Origin: Bacillota bacterium
GTDB taxonomy: Bacteria > Bacillota > Bacilli > Paenibacillales > Paenibacillaceae
DNA: 64,000 nt
Reading direction: 5' to 3'
Assembly (NCBI GenBank): GCA_023391635.1
Contig: JAEWAQ010000073.1
Span: 1 to 64,000, forward strand
Part shown: piece by piece, positions 59,479 to 64,000 of the stretch
Layout of the letters: each line of letters begins with the position of its first letter
How positions within the stretch are numbered: the stretch's first letter is position 1
The notes under the pieces: model-generated
Databases searched by the model: none
What the model saw: the letters and a program-made list of their open reading frames with translations, nothing else
What the model was told of the DNA's origin: nothing
Translations under genes and position numbers: made by a program

Positions 59479-60455
59479 TCTATGAAGGACCGAAGCAGAT
59501 GAATATCAGGCAAGTGCAAGTTCCGGGCGCGCAACCGGGCGAGGTGCTCGTAAGGGTGGAGCGGGTCGGGATTTGCGGCTCGGAATTAAGCGGCTATCTT
59601 GGACACAATTCGTTGCGGAAACCGCCGCTGATCATGGGGCACGAGTTTGCCGGCGTCGTTGTTGAAGCGGGCCCTGGCATCAGCCGGTTCAAAGCGGGAG
59701 ACCGGGTGGCGGTCAATCCGCTCGTCACTTGCGGCGAATGCCGATATTGCCGGGGCGGGGCGGCACAGTTGTGCGCGAAGCGAAGCTTGCTTGGGGCGCA
59801 TCGTCCCGGGGCGTTCGCGGAGTATGTCGCCGTGCCGGAGACCAATACGTACCTGCTGGCCGATCAGGTGAGCTTTGACGAAGGTGCGCTTGCCGAGCCT
59901 TACGCCGTTGCCATTCATATTTGCCGGCTGTTGCGGCTCGATCCGGCCGACCGGCTGCTCATCGTCGGCGCCGGACCGATCGGACTGTTCACGTTGCAAG
60001 CCGCACAAGCTTTCGGTTTAAAGAATATTACGGTTGCCGATATCAGCCCGGAGAGGCTGGAAATTGTGACGGAATTGGGCGGGACGGCCGTTGCGAGCCT
60101 GGAGGGAATGACGGCAGGGGCTTTCGATGCGGCGGTCGATGCGGTTGGCCTGGAAGCGACGCGCATCTCGTGCATCGATCTCGTCAGACCCGGGGGCAGC
60201 GTCGTTTTTTCCGGACTTCATCAGAACGACACGAAACTTCCTGTGAATGCGGCCATACGCAATGAGGTCCGAATGTTCGGCGCGTTCTCCAACACGCCTT
60301 ACGATTTCGAAACGGCTCTGCAATGGATCGCGGAGGGCAGGGTTCGCCTGCTGCCCTGGACGGTGCATGCCCCGCTCGAGGAAGGCGCCGCTTGTTTTGA
60401 GAAATTGATCTCTTCACCAGGCAAGATAGCCAAAATCATGTTGATCTTACGTTAG
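59466..60455 (+). CDS. Zinc-dependent alcohol/polyol dehydrogenase (MDR family)
   Basis: A 329-residue medium-chain dehydrogenase. Catalytic zinc ligands are in GICGSE and MGHEFAG, the structural zinc cysteines in CGECRYCRGGAAQLC, and the NAD site is LLIVGAGPIGLFTL. It resembles L-threonine / sorbitol / galactitol-phosphate dehydrogenases; the substrate is open. The start is ambiguous: ATG at 59466 gives the usual MKALVYEGP opening, while ATGs at 59463 and 59436 are also preceded by ribosome sites because of the 27-base duplication. It diverges from the ABC operon and precedes a lactonase-like gene. Confidence 0.88.
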   Translation: MKALVYEGPKQMNIRQVQVPGAQPGEVLVRVERVGICGSELSGYLGHNSLRKPPLIMGHEFAGVVVEAGPGISRFKAGDRVAVNPLVTCGECRYCRGGAAQLCAKRSLLGAHRPGAFAEYVAVPETNTYLLADQVSFDEGALAEPYAVAIHICRLLRLDPADRLLIVGAGPIGLFTLQAAQAFGLKNITVADISPERLEIVTELGGTAVASLEGMTAGAFDAAVDAVGLEATRISCIDLVRPGGSVVFSGLHQNDTKLPVNAAIRNEVRMFGAFSNTPYDFETALQWIAEGRVRLLPWTVHAPLEEGAACFEKLISSPGKIAKIMLILR

Positions 60456-60507
60456 CGCGGGGTGCGATGTGAAGCGTAATGCGCACAAGGGAACGGGAGG
60501 GAACACC

Positions 60508-61392
60508 GTGCACGATTGCAAACTGGTTATTGACGCCAGAGCCGAGCTGGGAGAAGGACCGATCTGGGATGCGGAGGAGCAGCTTCTGTATTGGGTCGAT
60601 ATTCTCGGACGAAATCTTCATATTTATGACCCTGCCGCTCAATCGGATCGATTGATTCCAATCGGGCAGCTCGTGTCGACCGTCGTTCCGTATTCCAAGG
60701 GTTATGTGGCGCTGACGACGGAGAATGGCTTCTTCACGTTGGAATTGGCGAGGGGAACGCTGCAGCCGCTTGCCGATCCCGAACGAGACTTACCTCGCAA
60801 TCGGTTTAACGACGGCAAATGCGATGCGGCGGGGCGGTTCTGGGCAGGGACGATGGGCATGGACGGCGGCGGGCCAAGCGGTTCCTTGTATTGTCTGGAC
60901 TTGGACGGCAGCGTTGCCAAAGTTTTAGGCGATATCGCATGTTCCAACGGCATCGCCTGGAGTTTGGACAACCGCAGCATGTACTATATTGATTCGGGAT
61001 CGAAACAAGTGGCTGCGTTCGATTACGATATCCGTACGGGCGCCATCTCCGGCCGCAAAGTGATCGTCGACTATACGCAGGACACCGTATTTCCCGACGG
61101 CATGACGATCGATGCCGAAGGCATGATCTGGATCGCGCTGTGGGACGGTTATCGCGTGGAGCGTCGGAACCCGGATACGGGAGCGTTATTGGATACGGTA
61201 CGGGTACCCACGGCGAAGGTGTCGGCCTGTGCGTTCGGGGGTCCCGGGCTGGATGAGTTATACATCACGACAGCGCGCGAGGATATGAGCGCCGAGCAAT
61301 TGACGAACGAACCGATAGCCGGAGGCGTTTTTAGCGTGAAGACCGGTGTGCAAGGGATTCCGTCTTTTGCGTTTCGCCAGAACCGATCCTGA
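60508..61392 (+). CDS. SMP-30/gluconolactonase family protein
   Basis: A 294-residue six-bladed beta-propeller lactonase. Metal ligands are visible as Glu in AELGEGPIW, Asn in CSNGIAWSLD and Asp in VFPDGMTID. Family members hydrolyse sugar lactones. Together with the preceding dehydrogenase it could oxidise an aldose to its acid by way of the lactone. GTG at 60508 has GGGAGGG upstream; a GTG at 60469 is possible. An intrinsic terminator follows. Confidence 0.88.
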   Translation: MHDCKLVIDARAELGEGPIWDAEEQLLYWVDILGRNLHIYDPAAQSDRLIPIGQLVSTVVPYSKGYVALTTENGFFTLELARGTLQPLADPERDLPRNRFNDGKCDAAGRFWAGTMGMDGGGPSGSLYCLDLDGSVAKVLGDIACSNGIAWSLDNRSMYYIDSGSKQVAAFDYDIRTGAISGRKVIVDYTQDTVFPDGMTIDAEGMIWIALWDGYRVERRNPDTGALLDTVRVPTAKVSACAFGGPGLDELYITTAREDMSAEQLTNEPIAGGVFSVKTGVQGIPSFAFRQNRS

Positions 61393-61420
61393 GCGATTGA
61401 CCGATATATTCGCAAGGCAG

Positions 61421-61448
61421 CCCTGTCCGAAGACGGATAGGGTTTTTT
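61421..61448 (+). terminator. Intrinsic terminator after the SMP-30 gene
   Basis: CCCTGTCCG-AAGA-CGGATAGGG followed by six T residues; one G-T wobble. Confidence 0.85.
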
Positions 61449-61483
61449 GCAGGGCAATCCGCGCGATATACGGCGATCTACGC

Positions 61484-61489
61484 TATAAT
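61484..61489 (+). promoter_or_regulatory. TATAAT -10 hexamer before the acyl-CoA-dehydrogenase-like gene
   Basis: A perfect TATAAT 48 bases upstream of the start, just after a terminator. No convincing -35 lies at the right distance. Confidence 0.35.
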
Positions 61490-61536
61490 GGGTAAGTGAC
61501 GTTGTTAGGCGCATTCTTATGCGAAGGGTGATAGAG

Positions 61537-62754
61537 ATGGCGCAATCGGATCGGGTCAAGATCAAGGCGATTCATACAGACTCCATGATCCGCAATGACC
61601 GGGAAGCCCTGCTGGCAGTTCGAGCGGAGAGGCTCGCTGCCGTGTTTGCCGAAAGAGCGGCGCTGCACGATCGGGAAGGCTCGTTTCCCTTTGATAACTT
61701 CGCGGATTTGAAGCAAGAAGGTTATTTGAAGTTGACGGTGCCTGCCGTCTATGGCGGTGAAGAAGCCTCGCTGTACGAGATGCTGCTGGCGCAGGAACGG
61801 CTGGCCCGGGGCGACGGCGCTACCGCGTTATCCGTCGGCTGGCATGTCGGTCTGATGCTGCATTGGCGAACGGTCCGTTCCTGGCCCGGCGCGTTGTTTG
61901 AACAAGTATGTCGGGAAACGGCTGAGCGCGGCGCGCTGCTCAATCACTTCGCCAGCGAACCGGCGACCGGCAGTCCGAGCCGCGGCGGCTTGCCGCAGTC
62001 GCAGGCGGTCAAGGCAGACGGCGGCTGGCTCGTCACCGGCCGCAAGACGTTCAGCACGCTCAGCCCGATCGTGGACCGTTTCCTCGTCAGCGCGACGCTC
62101 GCAGGAACGGAGTCGGTCGGCGATTTCCTGATCGACAGAGGCCCCGGCGTGAAGGTCGAGGAGACGTGGGACACGCTGGGCATGCGGGCTACGGGCAGCC
62201 ATGACTTGGTGCTGGACAAGGCGTTCGTACCGGATGACCGGCTGGTCTTGCAGACGGACCGGTCGCGGCCGGCGCCTGCGCCGGCGGACGGAGGCGGCTG
62301 GCTGCTGCACATCCCGGCTTGTTACCTCGGCATCGCTTACGCAGCCCGGTCGTTCGCCAACCGATTTGCCGCCGAATATCGCCCGAACAGCCTGCCCGGC
62401 CCGATCGCCGATTTGCCGCACATCCAGCAGCAGATCGGCAGCATGGAAGAGGAACTTTCCGTCGCGAGGACGTACATGTACGCGCTGGCGGATCGGTGGG
62501 ATCGCCTTCCGGAACAGCGGGCAGCCATGCGCGCGGATTTCGGCATTGCCAAGAAGCGGGCGGTCGGATCTGCGCTAGCCATCGTCGACCAGGCGATGAG
62601 AATCGTCGGCGGTGCCAGCTTGTCCCGCTCGCTGCCGCTCGAACGTTATTACCGGGACGTTCGTGCCGGTTTGCACAATCCACCGATGGATGACGCGGTG
62701 ACGCGCATGCTGGCGCAGCGGGCTTTGCAAGAATACCATCCAGGACAGGGCTGA
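61537..62754 (+). CDS. Acyl-CoA dehydrogenase family protein
   Basis: A 405-residue flavoprotein of the acyl-CoA dehydrogenase fold: N-terminal helical domain with LKLTVPAVYGGEEASL, middle beta domain with VTGRKTFSTLSPIVDRFLVS and DTLGMRATGSHDLVLDKAFV, and a C-terminal helical domain (AIVDQAMRIVGGASLSRSLPLERYYRD). A typical catalytic Glu is not evident where expected, so it may be a monooxygenase-type or SfnB-like member. ATG at 61537 has AAGGGTG six bases upstream. Confidence 0.8.
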   Translation: MAQSDRVKIKAIHTDSMIRNDREALLAVRAERLAAVFAERAALHDREGSFPFDNFADLKQEGYLKLTVPAVYGGEEASLYEMLLAQERLARGDGATALSVGWHVGLMLHWRTVRSWPGALFEQVCRETAERGALLNHFASEPATGSPSRGGLPQSQAVKADGGWLVTGRKTFSTLSPIVDRFLVSATLAGTESVGDFLIDRGPGVKVEETWDTLGMRATGSHDLVLDKAFVPDDRLVLQTDRSRPAPAPADGGGWLLHIPACYLGIAYAARSFANRFAAEYRPNSLPGPIADLPHIQQQIGSMEEELSVARTYMYALADRWDRLPEQRAAMRADFGIAKKRAVGSALAIVDQAMRIVGGASLSRSLPLERYYRDVRAGLHNPPMDDAVTRMLAQRALQEYHPGQG

Positions 62755-62792
62755 AGCAGTCCGGACGACGAAGGAGCAGCAGCAAGGATTAC

Positions 62793-63719
62793 ATGGACAT
62801 ATTCGGTCATATTTTAACGCACAACATTTTGCCGCTTGCCTTTATGGTCGTGGTCGGCGTCGTCATGCAGCGGGTATTCCGCCTGGACATCAAGACATTG
62901 TCGAAGTTGAATTTTTACGTATTCTCGCCTGCCATGATGTTCGAACTGTTGTTTCACACCGAGATTTCCCTGCGCATGTTCCAGGAAGTGATGATCTTCT
63001 TTGTGATCTTCATGCTGCTGCAATATGGGCTGGTCGAGGCGGTCGTTCGGATGCGCCGCTATGGCGGAGGGATGAGGAGCGCCATGCGCAATAGCGTCCT
63101 CTTCTATAACAGTGCGAATTACGGCATTCCGATCAACCAGCTCGCTTTCGCAGGCAATCCGGTGTCGCTCGCGGTACAAGTGCTGGTCATGATGATGCAG
63201 TCGCTCATCCCGAATACATACGGCATCTACAGCGTTAACGCGCACAAGGCCGATTGGCGGTCGATCCTGCGCATCATCCGCACGATGCCGGTCATTTACG
63301 TCATTCCCGCCGCGCTGCTGATGCGCGTGTGCGATATATCGCTTCCTGAATTCGTGGAGACGCCGATCATCTATATGTCCGATGCTTTCATCGGCACTGC
63401 GCTGTTGACGCTCGGAGCGCAGATCGGGGCCATGCGCTGGACGTTCGACCGTTCGATCATCCAGGATGTCAGCCTTGCTTCGTTCCTGCGACTGGCCGCC
63501 GGACCGCTGCTCGCATGGGGCGTGGTCGCGGCGCTCGGCATAGAAGGACTGACGGCATCCGCGCTCATCGTCTCTTCCGCCGTGCCTACTTCGCTGAGCA
63601 GCGTGCTGTTGGCGGTGGAGTATGACAACGAGCCGGACTTCGCTTCGCAGGCGGTTCTCGCTTCCACAGTGTTAAGCATGTTGACGGTGACGGTCGTCAT
63701 CTTTTTGCTGCCGATTTAG
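62793..63719 (+). CDS. AEC family transporter (auxin-efflux-carrier type)
   Basis: A 308-residue membrane protein with about eight to ten hydrophobic segments. The first is ILPLAFMVVVGVVMQRVF, and the middle NSVLFYNSANYGIPINQLAF and the closing LIVSSAVPTSLSSVLLAVEY are typical of the AEC/malonate-carrier group. Likely an organic-acid transporter. Only 38 bases after the dehydrogenase-like gene, so probably in one transcription unit. Confidence 0.85.
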   Translation: MDIFGHILTHNILPLAFMVVVGVVMQRVFRLDIKTLSKLNFYVFSPAMMFELLFHTEISLRMFQEVMIFFVIFMLLQYGLVEAVVRMRRYGGGMRSAMRNSVLFYNSANYGIPINQLAFAGNPVSLAVQVLVMMMQSLIPNTYGIYSVNAHKADWRSILRIIRTMPVIYVIPAALLMRVCDISLPEFVETPIIYMSDAFIGTALLTLGAQIGAMRWTFDRSIIQDVSLASFLRLAAGPLLAWGVVAALGIEGLTASALIVSSAVPTSLSSVLLAVEYDNEPDFASQAVLASTVLSMLTVTVVIFLLPI

Positions 63720-63750
63720 TCGGTGTTACGGGTTATGATTCGGCTGCATG

Positions 63751-63778
63751 GGGACAAGCTGAATGGAAGGAGTATAAT
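63751..63778 (+). promoter_or_regulatory. Possible promoter of the uracil-DNA-glycosylase-family gene
   Basis: GGGACA, a 16-base spacer and TATAAT, 24 bases upstream of the ATG at 63802. Confidence 0.35.
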
Positions 63779-63801
63779 CGGAACTAGAGGAGCGAGCGCT
63801 T

Positions 63802-64000
63802 ATGCAAGACCAAACAGCGTGCGAGCCGTCAGTCCCGTTGCCGGAAGTGCCTGCTCCTCCGCATACGGCGAATTGCCGGGATTGCGAGGCTGCGGGATTG
63901 CACACTCGCCTCATGTGGGGTGAGGGCAATGCCAACGCCCGAATTATGCTGCTGCTCGACAATCCGGGGGCCCGAGAGGACCGGGAAGGGAATCCGTTCG
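63802..64000 (+). CDS. Uracil-DNA glycosylase family protein (N-terminal part)
   Basis: The gene runs off the end of the window; 66 residues are visible. After a proline-rich start the sequence ANCRDCEAAGLHTRLMWGEG, with CxxC cysteines suited to a 4Fe-4S cluster, and IMLLLDNPGAREDREGNPF match the N-terminus of iron-sulfur uracil-DNA glycosylases (type 4/5-like). Such enzymes remove uracil from DNA. ATG at 63802 has GAGGAG nine to ten bases upstream. Confidence 0.7.
   Translation, partial: MQDQTACEPSVPLPEVPAPPHTANCRDCEAAGLHTRLMWGEGNANARIMLLLDNPGAREDREGNPF

Noticed and set aside
1..64000. CRISPR array, tRNA, rRNA, prophage or insertion sequence
   Set aside because: I found no regular short-repeat/spacer array, no tRNA-like cloverleaf with CCA-type end, and no transposase or integrase reading frame.

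Overview
The window looks like a chromosomal segment of a Gram-positive, endospore-forming member of the Paenibacillaceae (Paenibacillus/Cohnella type). The evidence is a G+C-rich genome with strong GGAGG-type ribosome sites, a YyaC-like spore protein, two YesM/YesN two-component systems next to LplABC-type sugar ABC transporters, many carbohydrate-active enzymes, a ydaO-type riboswitch and a PerR-box catalase. I see no rRNA, tRNA, CRISPR array, prophage or intact insertion sequence. The species cannot be fixed from the sequence alone.

Layout. 0-1.1 kb: 3' end of a secreted carbohydrate-binding protein. 1.3-9.2 kb: a cluster that fits trans-4-hydroxyproline use: a split D-hydroxyproline (opine/HcnABC-like) dehydrogenase, a Xaa-Pro peptidase, a 4-hydroxyproline 2-epimerase, a sigma-54 activator without a sensor domain, two near-consensus back-to-back sigma-54 promoters, and a second racemase-family protein that has lost both catalytic cysteines. 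9.3-20.2 kb: a GH4 glycosidase with an AraC regulator, a YyaC-like protein, an unknown protein, KatA, MerR with an MFS pump, ArsR with SulP, and a chemoreceptor. 20.3-24.2 kb: a GntR-RCK_C (BusR-like) regulator, then a c-di-AMP (ydaO/yuaA) riboswitch with a terminator ahead of a KamA-family radical-SAM aminomutase, then a glutamine-synthetase-family gene. 24.2-27.8 kb: a tandem P-loop ATPase, a RodA/FtsW protein and an AI-2E family exporter.

28.2-32.6 kb: an operon of unknown purpose (acyltransferase-like, creatininase-like, NodB-like and alpha/beta-hydrolase proteins). 32.7-38.9 kb: a YesM/YesN pair and a three-gene sugar importer. 39.0-52.4 kb: an IclR gene followed by a long run of closely spaced genes: two cytoplasmic GH20 enzymes, a GH4 enzyme, M20 amidohydrolase, RidA, a D-serine-dehydratase-like PLP enzyme, a DapA-type lyase, SDR, a cyclase-family protein and a large hydrolase. 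This suggests intracellular dismantling of an amino-sugar conjugate carrying an amino-acid-like part. 52.5-59.2 kb: a second YesN/YesM pair facing a second ABC importer. 59.4-64 kb: a zinc alcohol dehydrogenase, an SMP-30 lactonase, an acyl-CoA dehydrogenase-like protein, an AEC transporter and the start of a uracil-DNA-glycosylase-family gene.

Most notable: the 20.3-24.2 kb locus carries two independent c-di-AMP-type control elements around an aminomutase whose lysine-binding aspartates appear replaced. I infer, without proof, that it makes a beta-amino-acid osmolyte such as beta-glutamate. Function calls come from motif recognition and remembered family features; no database search was run.
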